Made by a program: the position numbers and the translations under genes
Assembly (NCBI RefSeq): GCF_024734075.1
Contig: NZ_CP102850.1
Location: forward strand, 1,240,001-1,304,000
DNA length: 64,000 nt
From: Gordonia mangrovi
GTDB taxonomy: Bacteria; Actinomycetota; Actinomycetes; Mycobacteriales; Mycobacteriaceae
Direction: 5' to 3'
Shown: piece after piece, positions 51,325-60,722 of the stretch
Numbering within the stretch: position 1 is the first letter of the stretch
Layout: every line of letters starts with the position of its first letter
Notes under the pieces: model-generated
What the model saw: only the letters and a program-made list of their open reading frames with translations
Told to the model about the DNA's origin: nothing
Databases searched by the model: none

Positions 51325-51353
51325 AAGTTTCTATAGATCTGCTATCAAAACTT
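51325..51353. promoter_or_regulatory. Inverted repeat before the stress-protein gene
   Basis: AAGTTT and AAACTT (51325-51330 and 51348-51353) flank CTATAGATCTGCTATC, which resembles the ATAGATTCTG motif in front of the other operons with one base missing. It lies about 30 bp before the start of the universal stress protein gene and could be a further site for the same regulator. Confidence 0.35.
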
Positions 51354-51383
51354 GCAGGACCGACCGCAACAGGAGGAATCAAC

Positions 51384-51806
51384 ATGCCCGGACTCGTTCT
51401 GGTAGGTGTCGACGACAGCGCCACCGCCCGGGAGGCAGCACGAACCGCAGCAAATCTCGCTCTCGGGATGGACGCCGCGTTGCACGTTGTCTCTGCATTC
51501 GAGCGTCACGAGACCAAGACCGTCGGCAGCGGGAGCGACGTGGCGCCCGTCGCGACGGCCGAGGAGGCCCGCTCGCTCGCCGAGCAGATAGCCGATGAAT
51601 TGCGGGAGATCACGCCTGCCGTCACGGCCGGCTCCGCACTCGGCAAGCCACAGCAAGTCCTCGTCGACGAGGCCGAACGCCGCCAGGCGAATCTCATCGT
51701 GGTTGGCAACCGGGGCATGAGGGGCCTCGGCCGGGTGCTCGGCAGTGTGGCGAACTCCGTCGCCCATCACGCCCCCTGCGACGTCTACATCGCGAAGACG
51801 GTCTGA
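51384..51806 (+). CDS. Universal stress protein family protein
   Basis: This is a 140-aa single-domain UspA protein with ATP-binding residues: VLVGVDDSATAREAARTAAN at the start, ANLIVVGNRGMRGLGRVLG then SVANSVAHHAPCDV. This is the nucleotide-binding subtype. ATG 51384 has a perfect AGGAGGA before it. It sits between the CoA-ester operon and the P450 operon with its own promoter-like gap, so it is a separate transcription unit. Its role in the block is unclear. Confidence 0.9.
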   Translation: MPGLVLVGVDDSATAREAARTAANLALGMDAALHVVSAFERHETKTVGSGSDVAPVATAEEARSLAEQIADELREITPAVTAGSALGKPQQVLVDEAERRQANLIVVGNRGMRGLGRVLGSVANSVAHHAPCDVYIAKTV

Positions 51807-51868
51807 ACCCCAACACCCGGCCGCGAGAGCGGCGTGCCGGAATCGGGCAACTCGATGTTGCGGGAGTG

Positions 51869-51896
51869 TTGACAGTCACACGTCGGTATATAAAAT
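51869..51896 (+). promoter_or_regulatory. Sigma-70-type promoter of the P450 operon
   Basis: TTGACA (51869-51874) and TAAAAT (51891-51896) are spaced by 16 bp and lie 40-67 bp before the P450 start codon. The pair is close to the housekeeping sigma consensus and sits in an AT-rich stretch unusual for this DNA. Confidence 0.6.
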
Positions 51897-51935
51897 AGAA
51901 CGCAATTTCATTTATTGCCGTTCGAAAGGCTCGCC

Positions 51936-53192
51936 ATGGCCACCGCCGCTGCCACCACCGCCGCTACCGACCTGGAGCTCGAGCTGGCCAGACTCTTCTC
52001 CGGTGACGTGGAGTCACTCGCCGGTCAGTTCGAGATCTACGAACGCCTGCGCGCGCACGGTTCGGTCCTGGAGGTGAACGGCGACCTGATCCTGACCGGC
52101 CATGGCGATGTGCGTGCCGTGCTCGGCAACCCGGTCACCTTCTCCTCGGCGCGCGACCGCTCGATCTACGGCGGCGACATCGATGACCTGTCCCCGGCGC
52201 AGCTCGCGAAGTTGCACGAACTCGCCGGCTTCGAGAGTGGCTGGATGAACGACAACGACGATCCCGTACACGCGAACATGCGCGGACTCATCCAGTTCGC
52301 CTTCACCCCGCGCCGGGTCGCGCAGATGCGGGAGACGATCCAGTCCTTCGTCGACGAACTGCTCACCCCCGTCGACGAGCGCGGCGAGATGGAACTCGTC
52401 AGGGACCTCGCACATCCCCTGCCGCTCAACGTCATCTGCGATCTGCTGGGTATCGGCCGCGACCGCAACGCCGAGATCCGCGCCTGGTCGGACGAACTCG
52501 CGGTCGCCTTCGACACCGGTCACGCCAACCTCGATGCTGCCTACGACGCCTACCTCGGCTTCCGCGGGCTCATCCACGAGCTGATCGAGCATCGCCGCGA
52601 CGGTGGCGACACCACCGACCTGTTCGGGGCGTTGCTGAACGGCAGCCCCGACGGCACCGGACTCAGCGAGGAACAGCTGACGGGCATGCTGGTTCTGCTG
52701 TTGTTCGCCGGGCACGAGACCACCACCAACCTCATCGGCAACAGCATCATCGCCCTGCTGAACAACCGAGAGCAGTTCGATCGACTGCGCGACGATCCGT
52801 CACTGGCCGCCGGTGCAGTCAACGAGTTCCTCCGGCACAACGGCTCCGTACAGTCAGTCCGTCGCGTCGCCGTCACCGACGCCGAGGCCGGCGGTGTGCC
52901 GGTCGCGCGAGGCCGATCTGTCCGGATGCTGCTCGCCTGCGCCAATCGCGACCCCCTGGTCTTCACGGATCCCGAGAGACTCGACATCACGCGGTCCGAT
53001 GCGGCCCAGCACGTCACGCTCGGCTACGGCATCCACCGCTGCCTCGGCGCCTGGCTGGCTCGGCTGGAAACCGAGGTCGCGGTGTCGACGCTCGTCTCCC
53101 GCTACCCGGCGATGCAGTTGACGCAGGCCCCGGAAATGCGGCCCATGTACACCATGTACGGTCCGAAATCCGTTCACCTACAGCTTTTCTGA
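51936..53192 (+). CDS. Cytochrome P450
   Basis: This is a 418-aa bacterial P450 monooxygenase. The I-helix oxygen-binding motif AGHETT is at 258-263, the ExxR pair is in NEFLRHNGSVQSVRR, and the heme ligand is C369 in YGIHRCLGAWLARLE; the residue before GYG is Leu where Phe is usual. ATG 51936 has GAAAGGC before it. It needs ferredoxin and reductase, and both are encoded directly downstream. It would hydroxylate a hydrophobic compound of the pathway. The substrate is unknown. Confidence 0.93.
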   Translation: MATAAATTAATDLELELARLFSGDVESLAGQFEIYERLRAHGSVLEVNGDLILTGHGDVRAVLGNPVTFSSARDRSIYGGDIDDLSPAQLAKLHELAGFESGWMNDNDDPVHANMRGLIQFAFTPRRVAQMRETIQSFVDELLTPVDERGEMELVRDLAHPLPLNVICDLLGIGRDRNAEIRAWSDELAVAFDTGHANLDAAYDAYLGFRGLIHELIEHRRDGGDTTDLFGALLNGSPDGTGLSEEQLTGMLVLLLFAGHETTTNLIGNSIIALLNNREQFDRLRDDPSLAAGAVNEFLRHNGSVQSVRRVAVTDAEAGGVPVARGRSVRMLLACANRDPLVFTDPERLDITRSDAAQHVTLGYGIHRCLGAWLARLETEVAVSTLVSRYPAMQLTQAPEMRPMYTMYGPKSVHLQLF

Positions 53193-53239
53193 GATCCTCC
53201 CGGCACTCAGCCGCCGTCCGACCAACCCGAGGAGTACTC

Positions 53240-53560
53240 ATGTCCGAGGTAACATATCTTCATCCCGACGGCACCAGCACCGTCCAGACCACCGGCCCCG
53301 GAGAATCCGTGATGGAGGCGGCCGTCCGTAACGGCGTCCCGGGAATCGTCGGCGAATGCGGTGGTGCTCTCAGTTGTTCGACCTGCCACGTCTACGTCGA
53401 CGAAGCTTGCTGGCAGGAGTTCGGCGAGGTCGGTGAGATGGAGGACGACATGCTCGACGGCGTGGCCACCGATCGCCTCCCCCACTCACGCCTGTCCTGC
53501 CAGATCCGGCCGACAGCGCAACAGCGGCTACGGGTCACAACTCCGGAGAGCCAGTACTGA
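53240..53560 (+). CDS. 2Fe-2S ferredoxin, putidaredoxin type
   Basis: This is a 106-aa adrenodoxin/putidaredoxin-type ferredoxin. Cluster ligands are C40, C46, C49 (GGALSCSTCHVYVD) and C87 in LSCQIRP. It passes electrons from the flavoprotein to the P450 encoded immediately upstream. ATG 53240 has GAGGAGT before it. Its stop shares one base with the next start (TGATG). This is a different ferredoxin family from the one at 21905. Confidence 0.93.
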   Translation: MSEVTYLHPDGTSTVQTTGPGESVMEAAVRNGVPGIVGECGGALSCSTCHVYVDEACWQEFGEVGEMEDDMLDGVATDRLPHSRLSCQIRPTAQQRLRVTTPESQY

Positions 53561-54810
53561 TGCCGGCCGGAACCCTGATCGTCGGAGCCAGCCATTCGGG
53601 GATGCAGCTCGCCGCCTCATTGCGAGAGAACGGTGACACCGAGCCGATCGTGCTCGTCGGCGCCGAGCCGCACCTGCCGTACCACCGTCCCCCGCTGTCC
53701 AAAGGGCTGCTCGCCGGGACCGCGACGGTGGAGTCTCTTGCATTGCGCAGCGAGTCGTTCTATCGCGATCACGGAATCGACGTCGTGACCGGCGAGTACG
53801 TGACCCAGATCCACCGCGATTCCGACGGGGGTGAGGCCATCACCACCACCGGCGCTCGAATCGATTTCGGACGTCTGGCGCTCACCGTCGGCGCCGAAGT
53901 GGTGGCCTTACCGGTGCCCGGCGCCGACCTCGAGGGCGTGCACTACCTGCGTGACCTGTCCGACGCTCTGGCGATCTCGGTCGCGGTGCGTGCAGCGCAC
54001 GACGTCGTAGTGGTGGGTGGCGGCTTCATCGGACTCGAGGCCGCCGCCACGGCACGCAAACTCGGCGCACGGGTCACCGTGGTCGAAGCGGCCGGGCGCC
54101 TCATGGGTCGGGCCGTCGAGGAGGAGATCTCGTCGTTCTTCCTCGATGCGCACCGCAACAATGGAATCGAGGTGTTCCTCGGCTCCGCTGTGCAGGAAAT
54201 CCGCGGGGCCGACGGCATGGCCACCGGCGTCGAACTCGCGGACGGACGCATCGTGCGCGCCGACCTCGTGCTGGTGGGCATCGGTGTCCGCCCGCGCACC
54301 GCACTGGCCGAATCGATGGGTCTGGAGTGCCAGGACGGCGTGGTCGTCGACGAATTCGGCCGGGCCTCCGACGGCCTCACCGTGGCCGCCGGGGATTGCG
54401 CGTCGATGCCCAACCCGGCGCCGGGCGGCTCCGGTCGGCGCCGGATCGAGAGCGTCAACAACGCCACGGAGCACGCGAAGAACGCCGCCCGCACGCTCCT
54501 CGGGAATCCTGCGCCCTATCAGCTCATCCCGTGGTTCTGGTCGGATCAGGGAGACCTCAAGCTGCAGATGGTGGGCGATGTGTCGGCGCCCGGACTCGAG
54601 CGCGTGGTGCGCGGAGAGCCGAGTTCGGGTGCCTTCTCGGTGTTGTTCTTCGACGACGGCCGGCTGCGAGGTGCCCAATGCGTGAACCGTCCTGTCGACT
54701 TCGTGACCGTCCGCAACCTGCTTGGTAAGGTCATGACTGTGAACATGGCCGAATGTGCGGACATGTCAGTCCCGCTGAAGAAGTTGGTCGTCACGAGCGC
54801 AGCCGCATGA
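53560..54810 (+). CDS. NAD(P)H-dependent ferredoxin reductase (FAD)
   Basis: This is a 416-aa putidaredoxin-reductase-type flavoprotein. FAD binding is LIVGASHSGMQLAASL, the NAD(P)H motif is VVVVGGGFIGLEAAATARKL and the FAD-contacting segment is VAAGDCASMPNPA. It supplies electrons to the ferredoxin in front of it. It could in principle also serve the Rieske oxygenase, which has no reductase gene of its own nearby. ATG 53560 overlaps the ferredoxin stop. Confidence 0.92.
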   Translation: MPAGTLIVGASHSGMQLAASLRENGDTEPIVLVGAEPHLPYHRPPLSKGLLAGTATVESLALRSESFYRDHGIDVVTGEYVTQIHRDSDGGEAITTTGARIDFGRLALTVGAEVVALPVPGADLEGVHYLRDLSDALAISVAVRAAHDVVVVGGGFIGLEAAATARKLGARVTVVEAAGRLMGRAVEEEISSFFLDAHRNNGIEVFLGSAVQEIRGADGMATGVELADGRIVRADLVLVGIGVRPRTALAESMGLECQDGVVVDEFGRASDGLTVAAGDCASMPNPAPGGSGRRRIESVNNATEHAKNAARTLLGNPAPYQLIPWFWSDQGDLKLQMVGDVSAPGLERVVRGEPSSGAFSVLFFDDGRLRGAQCVNRPVDFVTVRNLLGKVMTVNMAECADMSVPLKKLVVTSAAA

Positions 54811-55448
54811 CACGGCCGTCGGATGTGGCTGCCGTACCGCCCACGCGCAAGCGTCGTGGCCGCCCGTCCAAGAGCAACAGCGCCGAGACACGGGCAAATC
54901 TGATCGAGTCGGCGCGAAAGCTGTTCGCGGAGAACGGTTACGACCGTGCGGCCGTCTCCGAGGTGTGCCGGGGTGCCGAGATCGTCCCCAGCGCCTTCTA
55001 TCATTATTTCCCCGACAAAGAGTCCCTCTACGAGGCGGTGTTCGACGCCTCGATCACGAAAGTCTGGGATGTATTGCAGGACAGTATCCGCGACAAGTCC
55101 ACGGCACGTGAGGCACTGGCAGCGTTCGTCAATGCGGCCGATCGAGCGGGCGAAACACTACCGCACTTCCCCGAGTTCCTGACGGCGCTGCCTCTCGAAG
55201 CCTCTCGGAATCCCCGATTCCGCCGACTGGTCGATCACCGCACCGAACTTCAACGGCGCTCGTTCGAGCGGATCGCAGAGATCGGCACGCGTAATGCGGA
55301 GTTCCCCGATGACCTCGATACCGACGAACTCGCCGAACACCTGCGTTTCACCGTCATGGGATGGCTGCTGGAACGCAATCTGAGCTCACACGGCAGCGCC
55401 CGCACAGACGTCGACGGCCTCCTGCGCCTCCTGCGGCTCACGACCTGA
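54807..55448 (+). CDS. TetR-family transcriptional regulator
   Basis: This is a 213-aa TetR-type regulator with a basic N-terminal arm (RKRRGRPSKSNSAETRANLI) and helix-turn-helix AVSEVCRGAEIVPSAFYHYF. ATG 54807 overlaps the reductase stop (ATGA), so it is co-translated with the P450 system. It most likely represses its own operon. It is followed by a long bidirectional hairpin. Confidence 0.88.
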   Translation: MTRPSDVAAVPPTRKRRGRPSKSNSAETRANLIESARKLFAENGYDRAAVSEVCRGAEIVPSAFYHYFPDKESLYEAVFDASITKVWDVLQDSIRDKSTAREALAAFVNAADRAGETLPHFPEFLTALPLEASRNPRFRRLVDHRTELQRRSFERIAEIGTRNAEFPDDLDTDELAEHLRFTVMGWLLERNLSSHGSARTDVDGLLRLLRLTT

Positions 55449-55465
55449 CGCTGCGGTCTGACGTG

Positions 55466-55509
55466 CTGCCTCGTGGTCGAGTGGCAACCCACTCGACCAC
55501 GAGGCAGCG
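55466..55509. terminator. Perfect 20-bp stem terminator
   Basis: The arms 55466-55485 and 55490-55509 are exact complements (GCTGCCTCGTGGTCGAGTGG and its inverse) with a 4-base loop, CAAC. The hairpin lies between two convergent genes, the TetR on plus and the acyl-CoA ligase on minus, so it can end both transcripts. Confidence 0.85.
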
Positions 55510-55513
55510 GGAA

Positions 55514-57118
55514 CTACTTGCGCAGGTCCTTCCGCAGGATCTTGCCCGAGGCCGACTTGGGGATGGCCTCGATGAACTCGACGGCGCGGACCTTCTTGTG
55601 CGGGGCCACCTTTGCGGCGACGAACTCGATCACCTCATCGGCGGTCAATTCCGCGCCGGCCTGGGCGACGACGAATGCCTTCGGGATCTCCTCACCGTCG
55701 TCGTCCACGACGCCGATCACCGCCGTGTCGGCGATCTGCGGATGGGTCAGCAGCAAGGCCTCGAGTTCGGCGGGCGGCACCTGGTAGCCCTTGTACTTGA
55801 TGAGCTCCTTGAGCCGGTCGACGATGTAGACGCAGCCGGTCGGGTCGACCTGTGCGAGGTCGCCGGTGTGCAGGTACCCGTCGGCGTCGATGGTGTCGGC
55901 GGTGGCCTGCTCGTTGCCCAGGTAGCCGAGCATCACGTTGGGCCCCTTGACCCACAGTTCGCCGGGCTCCGAGAGCCCCTCGGCCGGCAGGCCGATCTCG
56001 TCGCCGGTGGCCGGGTCGACGATCTTGTTCTCGGTGTTCGGGATGGCCCATCCGGTCGACGAGAGCGGTGGCTCGTCGTAGCCGAGCGCCGCCTTCGTGT
56101 CGATGGGGATCAGGTGGCTGACCGGGGAGAGCTCGCTCATGCCGTAGCCCTGCAGCATGTGCAGGTCGAGCCGCTTGGCCACGGCCTTGCCGAGTTCGTC
56201 GTCGAGCGGGGCGGCGCCCGACATCATCACCGTCAGCGACGACAGGTCGTAACTGTCGACGATCGGGTGTTTGGCCAACGCGACGGCCACCGGCGGGGCG
56301 ATGTAGGCGGTGGTGACCTTGAAGTTCTGGATGTTCTCCAGGAACTCCACCAGGTCGAATCTCGGCATGATGACCAGACGGCCACGGTTGTAGAGCGCCG
56401 CGTTGAGCAGCACAGTCATACCGTAGATGTGGAAGAACGGCAGCACGGCGATCACCACGTCGTCGGCGGTCATGCCCTGCAACGGCTTGATCTGCGCGAC
56501 GTTGGCGACCAGGTTGCGGTGCGTCAGCGCCACACCCTTGGGGTTGCCGGTGGTCCCGGAACTGTAGGGCAGCGCCGCCACATGCGTGGCCGGGTCGATG
56601 GTGACCTGGGGCGCCGGCAGGTTCGGGGCCAGCAGGTCGACGGCGTTGGGATGACCCGTCTCCTTCAGACCGGCACCGTCGAGGATGATCACGTTCTCGT
56701 CGGAGATGCCCACCTCCTTCGCCGCGATCTGGGCTTGTTCGGCCAGCGGCGAGACGGTGACCAGCATCTTCGCCTTGGAGTCGGTCAGCTGCTTGGCGAT
56801 CTCCGGCGCGGTGAACAACGCGTTGATCGTCGTCGCAGTGCCGCCGGCCCGCAGGATGGCGTGGAAGACGGTCGCGAACGCCGGGATGTTGGGTGACAGA
56901 ATCCCCACGACGTCACCGACACCGATGCCCTTGGCCCACAGCGCGCCGGCAGCCGCGTGGATCTGTCCGATCAACCGGGCATAGGTCGTCTCGTCCCCCG
57001 ACTTCGGATCGACCAGCGCGACGCGGTCCATGTCGTCATCGGTGATCGATCCGAACAAGAAGTCGAAGACCGTCTGATTCGGGATCTCGACATCGGGGAA
57101 TGGACTCGTGAAGCTCAT
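55514..57118 (-). CDS. Acyl-CoA synthetase, 4-coumarate-CoA ligase type
   Basis: This is a 534-aa AMP-forming ligase with complete motifs: PYSSGTTGNPKGVALTHRNL, QGYGMSELSP, GYLHTGDLAQVDPTGCVYIV, and the C-terminal PKSASGKILRKDLRK with the catalytic lysine. It should make CoA thioesters of aryl- or alkyl-carboxylic acids. ATG 57118 has GGAGGTG before it; the longer frame to 57187 has none. It stands alone, facing the P450 regulator, and is the last gene of the accessory block before the conserved YbjN gene. Confidence 0.9.
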   Translation of the reverse strand: MSFTSPFPDVEIPNQTVFDFLFGSITDDDMDRVALVDPKSGDETTYARLIGQIHAAAGALWAKGIGVGDVVGILSPNIPAFATVFHAILRAGGTATTINALFTAPEIAKQLTDSKAKMLVTVSPLAEQAQIAAKEVGISDENVIILDGAGLKETGHPNAVDLLAPNLPAPQVTIDPATHVAALPYSSGTTGNPKGVALTHRNLVANVAQIKPLQGMTADDVVIAVLPFFHIYGMTVLLNAALYNRGRLVIMPRFDLVEFLENIQNFKVTTAYIAPPVAVALAKHPIVDSYDLSSLTVMMSGAAPLDDELGKAVAKRLDLHMLQGYGMSELSPVSHLIPIDTKAALGYDEPPLSSTGWAIPNTENKIVDPATGDEIGLPAEGLSEPGELWVKGPNVMLGYLGNEQATADTIDADGYLHTGDLAQVDPTGCVYIVDRLKELIKYKGYQVPPAELEALLLTHPQIADTAVIGVVDDDGEEIPKAFVVAQAGAELTADEVIEFVAAKVAPHKKVRAVEFIEAIPKSASGKILRKDLRK

Positions 57119-57305
57119 GACACCTCCGTTGGGGGAACACCAGGCAGCAATCGTAACAACATTCATTGTCACATAAGGCAGGAACACGTTGCCCGATTCG
57201 CCTGATTCCGCTCTGCCGGCGGCCGGGCGATCGGCACGCCGACAACTCTACGACGGGCGCCGCGAACGGTGTGATCCGGACCACCAGCGGCGGCCCGAGG
57301 GGCGA

Positions 57306-57923
57306 TCAGTCCTCGTCGTCGGCGAAGGATCCGCCGGAGCGCTGCGCCGCGGTATCGGCTGCGGTGGTCTCACCGGGCACGTACCGGCCGGGCAGCGGCT
57401 GACCCGGTTCGGGCAGGGAGTCCTTGTCGATGAGGTGCTCGAACGCCAGCAGATTGCGCAGCGATTCGCCCCGCGACACCCGCCACGCCCATTCCCGCTG
57501 GATAGACGTCAGGAAGCCGATTTCGAGCAGTGTGTTGAAATCGCCGTCGGCGGCCTCGAGGACCTGTCCGAGCACGCGGTCGAGTTCGTCGGCGCCCAGC
57601 GCGTCGCCGGAGATCCGGCCGACCAGGTAGATGTCGCCGGTGTTGTCGATGGTGTAGGCGACGCCGTAGAGCCGTCGGTTGCGACGCAGCAGGTAGCGGT
57701 AGACCTGTTCGTGGTTCTCGTCGGGCCGTCGGCAGACGAAGGCCTCGACACGCACACCGTGCGGTCCTGCGGTGAGCAACACGGTCGTGGTGAGTTTGCG
57801 TTCGCCGGGCAGTTCGATGACGAAGTGGTCGGCCTGCGCACCGCCGGCATCCCGGCGACTGAAGTCGATCTCCCGCTCGGTCAGCGCAGATTCGAGAACG
57901 TCGACGATCTCGGCCTGGTTCAC
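57306..57923 (-). CDS. YbjN-domain protein (Rv0487-like)
   Basis: This is a 205-aa protein of the YbjN family, which has a type III secretion chaperone-like fold and is always near mshA in mycobacteria. Conserved parts are VEAFVCRRPDENHEQVYRYL, LRRNRRLYGVAYTIDNTGDI and SIQREWAWRVSRGESLRNLL. The C-terminus is polar. GTG 57923 with AGGGAAG upstream is chosen; a GTG at 57941 would add six residues. It lies 48 bp downstream of the mshA stop-side neighbour on the same strand. Function is unknown. Confidence 0.87.
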   Translation of the reverse strand: MNQAEIVDVLESALTEREIDFSRRDAGGAQADHFVIELPGERKLTTTVLLTAGPHGVRVEAFVCRRPDENHEQVYRYLLRRNRRLYGVAYTIDNTGDIYLVGRISGDALGADELDRVLGQVLEAADGDFNTLLEIGFLTSIQREWAWRVSRGESLRNLLAFEHLIDKDSLPEPGQPLPGRYVPGETTAADTAAQRSGGSFADDED

Positions 57924-57971
57924 ACGATCACTTCCCTGCACTCATTGGGCGAATCCAACGGATTGTGCGGC

Positions 57972-59318
57972 TCACTGGCTCACGTGAACCTTCGGCCGGA
58001 TCCGACGCAACCGGCGCGCCGCGCGGCGGGCGGAGGCCGCCCCGATGGACCCGGGATTGCGGGCGGCGAAGGAGTGCATCGCGGCGGAATAGGAGGCCAG
58101 CAGGTCGTCGGCGGTCTGCTCCCAGGAGAACTGTTCGGCGTGCGGCCGGGCGTTGAGCCGCATACCGGCGAGTCGGTCGGGGGTGACCAGCAGCCCTTCG
58201 ATGGCCGCGGTCCAGTCCTCGACGTCGTGGCCGTCGACGAGCAGACCGGAGCGGCCGTGGGCCACGGCCACGCTCAGGCCACCGACATCGGCGGCCACCA
58301 CCGGCGTCCCACATGCCTGCGCCTCCACGGCCACCAGACCGAAACTCTCCGAGTAGCTCGGGACCGCGACCAGGTCCGATGCCCGGTAGATCTGCGCCAG
58401 CTGAGCCGACGGTTGCGGCGGCAGGAATGTCACCTCGGCGCCGATACCGAGTTCGCCGGCCAGATCCATCAGCGCCGTCGGGCGGTCCAGCCCGCTCCCG
58501 GACGGTCCGCCGACGATCAGCACCCGCACCGGCCGACCCGATCGACGGGCGCGCTCGATGATCGGCGCGGCGGCCGCGAGCAGGACGTCGGGCGCCTTGA
58601 GGGGCTGGATGCGTCCGACGAAGGTCAGGATGGTCTCGTCGGCGCGCAGTCCCAGTTCGGCGCGGGCGAGTTCACGCGACCCCGGCGAGTAGACGTCGAG
58701 ATCGGCGCCGGGGTTGACCACGTCGATGCGGTCCGGGTCGGCGTTGTACATCGAGACGAGTTCGGTGGCCTCGGTGTCGGTGTTGACCACCATGCGGTCG
58801 GCTTCGTCGACGACCTGCTGTTCGCCGATGACCCGCAGCATCGGCTCGGCGGTGTCGCCCTTGGCCAACGAGGCATTCTTCACCGCGGCCAGGGTGTGTG
58901 CGGTGTGGACCAGCGGGACGCCCCACCGGTCGCGCGCCAGCCAGCCGACCTGCCCGGACAGCCAGTAGTGGGAGTGGATGAGGTCGTAGTAGCCGGGTTT
59001 GTGCATCGCCTCGGCGCGCAGCACGCCGGCGGTGAAGGCACACAACTGCGCCGGCAGATCACGTTTGTCGAGCCCTTCGAACGGCCCGGCGACCACATTG
59101 CGTACGGTGATCCCGGGCGCGGCGGTCACCACCGGTGCATCCGACGAGGACGTGGCCCGGGTGAAGATCTCCACCTCGATACCGCGCTGGGCCATCCGTG
59201 TCGCCGTCTGCCAGACGTAGACGTTCATCCCCCCGGCGTCGCCGGTACCCGGCTGCGCCAGCGGAGACGTGTGCACGGAGACGAGTGCGACGCGCCGCGG
59301 CATCGAGGGGCTGCTCAT
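57972..59318 (-). CDS. mshA: D-inositol-3-phosphate glycosyltransferase MshA
   Basis: This enzyme transfers N-acetylglucosamine from UDP-GlcNAc to 1D-myo-inositol-3-phosphate, the first step of mycothiol synthesis. The 448-aa GT4 protein opens [20 protein letters not shown] then [18 protein letters not shown], has [18 protein letters not shown], and the donor site [15 protein letters not shown] with [20 protein letters not shown]. The ATG at 59318 gives the expected family length. Its presence shows the organism makes mycothiol. The gene is divergent from a P450 gene 129 bp away. Confidence 0.96.
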   Translation of the reverse strand: MSSPSMPRRVALVSVHTSPLAQPGTGDAGGMNVYVWQTATRMAQRGIEVEIFTRATSSSDAPVVTAAPGITVRNVVAGPFEGLDKRDLPAQLCAFTAGVLRAEAMHKPGYYDLIHSHYWLSGQVGWLARDRWGVPLVHTAHTLAAVKNASLAKGDTAEPMLRVIGEQQVVDEADRMVVNTDTEATELVSMYNADPDRIDVVNPGADLDVYSPGSRELARAELGLRADETILTFVGRIQPLKAPDVLLAAAAPIIERARRSGRPVRVLIVGGPSGSGLDRPTALMDLAGELGIGAEVTFLPPQPSAQLAQIYRASDLVAVPSYSESFGLVAVEAQACGTPVVAADVGGLSVAVAHGRSGLLVDGHDVEDWTAAIEGLLVTPDRLAGMRLNARPHAEQFSWEQTADDLLASYSAAMHSFAARNPGSIGAASARRAARRLRRIRPKVHVSQ

Positions 59319-59447
59319 CCTTTCAGCCTAGAGAAGACGGGCGGATGTGCACGCCGCACCCCGTTCCCCCCGCCTCGACCGGCAAGATCGCGGGCACGGT
59401 CGGCGCACCTCGTTGACACATTTTCTACGGTGTCTCATCATCACTAC

Positions 59448-60713
59448 ATGACGGCTGACATGTCTGATGCGGCGCGAGCGACGGAAGCCCGGTTCACTCT
59501 GCGATCCGGGCCGACGTGGGCCGATCCATATCCGATGTACGCGGCACTGCGCGAACACTCGCCGGTCCATCGGGTCGAGCACCCCGGCGATCCGGCCGCC
59601 GACTACTGGGTCCTCACCCGGCACGCCGACGTACTCGCCGCCGCCGACGACGCCACGACCTTCTCGTCGGCGCAGGGCTTGACCGTGACCTACGGCGAAC
59701 TCGAGGCCATCGGCATGGCCGACCATCCGCCGATGGTGATGCAGGACCCGCCATCGCACACCGCATTCCGCAAACTCGTCGCACGCGGGTTCACGCCGCG
59801 GCAGGTGATCGAGGTGGAGCCGACGGTGCGCGAGTTCGTGGTCGAACGCCTCGCGGGGCTGCGCACCGACGGTCCCGCCGACATCGTCGGGGAGTTGTTC
59901 AAGCCGCTGCCGAGCATGGTGGTCGCGCATTATCTCGGGGTCCCCGAACAGGACCGGACCCGTTTTGACGGTTGGACGCAGGCCATCGTCGGCGCGACGT
60001 CGGGCGTCGGCGGGATGGCCGCGGCGGCCGAGGAGGCCGGCGCGGCGACACTGGAGATGCTGGCCTACTTCACCGAACTCGTGGAGTTCCGTACCCGCCA
60101 TCCCGCCGACGACACGGTGTCGCAGCTGGTGCGCGCGGGCCTCGCCGACGACCCCGCCGATCCGGGCGGCCTGCTGTCGATCCTGGCGTTCACCTTCACC
60201 ATGGTCGCCGGCGGCAACGACACCACCACCGGCATGCTCGGTGGCAGCGTCGCCCTGCTCGAACGCCATCGCGACCAGCGCCGACGTCTCGTCGACGACC
60301 CGGGCCTGATCCCCGGTGCCGTCGACGAACTGCTGCGCCTGACCTCGCCGGTGCAGGGCCTGGCCCGCACCACCACCCGCGCAGTCACCTACCCCGACAC
60401 CCCCGACGGCCCGGTCACCATCCCGGCCGGGCGCAAGGTGCTGCTCTGCTACGCGTCGGCCAACCGCGATCCGCGGGCCTTCGGACCCGACGCCGACATG
60501 CTGGACGTCACGCGCGGACCCCGGCGGATCCTGACGTTCAGCCACGGCAATCATCACTGCCTCGGCGCCGCGGCCGCCCGCATGCAGGCCCGGGTGGCAT
60601 TGACCGAGCTGCTCACACGCTTCCCGGACTTCTTCGTCGACGTCGACAGCATCGAATGGGCCGAGGGCAACTACGTGCGACGTCCCGTCTATGTCCCATT
60701 TCGGGCCGAGTAG
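59448..60713 (+). CDS. Cytochrome P450
   Basis: This is a 421-aa P450. The I-helix motif is MVAGGNDTTTGML (Asn-Asp in place of Gly/His-Glu), ExxR is in DELLRLTSPVQGLAR and the heme Cys371 is in HGNHHCLGAAAARM. ATG 59448 is chosen although the frame is open for a further 750 codons upstream; that stretch is antisense to mshA and the YbjN gene. ATG 59460 is an alternative. A TetR gene follows directly. No ferredoxin gene adjoins it, so it must borrow electron carriers, perhaps those at 53.2-54.8 kb. Confidence 0.9.
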   Translation: MTADMSDAARATEARFTLRSGPTWADPYPMYAALREHSPVHRVEHPGDPAADYWVLTRHADVLAAADDATTFSSAQGLTVTYGELEAIGMADHPPMVMQDPPSHTAFRKLVARGFTPRQVIEVEPTVREFVVERLAGLRTDGPADIVGELFKPLPSMVVAHYLGVPEQDRTRFDGWTQAIVGATSGVGGMAAAAEEAGAATLEMLAYFTELVEFRTRHPADDTVSQLVRAGLADDPADPGGLLSILAFTFTMVAGGNDTTTGMLGGSVALLERHRDQRRRLVDDPGLIPGAVDELLRLTSPVQGLARTTTRAVTYPDTPDGPVTIPAGRKVLLCYASANRDPRAFGPDADMLDVTRGPRRILTFSHGNHHCLGAAAARMQARVALTELLTRFPDFFVDVDSIEWAEGNYVRRPVYVPFRAE

Positions 60714-60722
60714 AGGAGATCG

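Noticed and set aside
59413..59418. TTGACA as -35 box of the second P450 gene
   Set aside because: No acceptable -10 hexamer lies at 15-19 bp, so I do not call a promoter.
57189..59447. Long upstream part of a 1174-codon plus-strand frame
   Set aside because: Only the last 421 codons make a P450; the rest is antisense to mshA and the YbjN gene and has no domain features.
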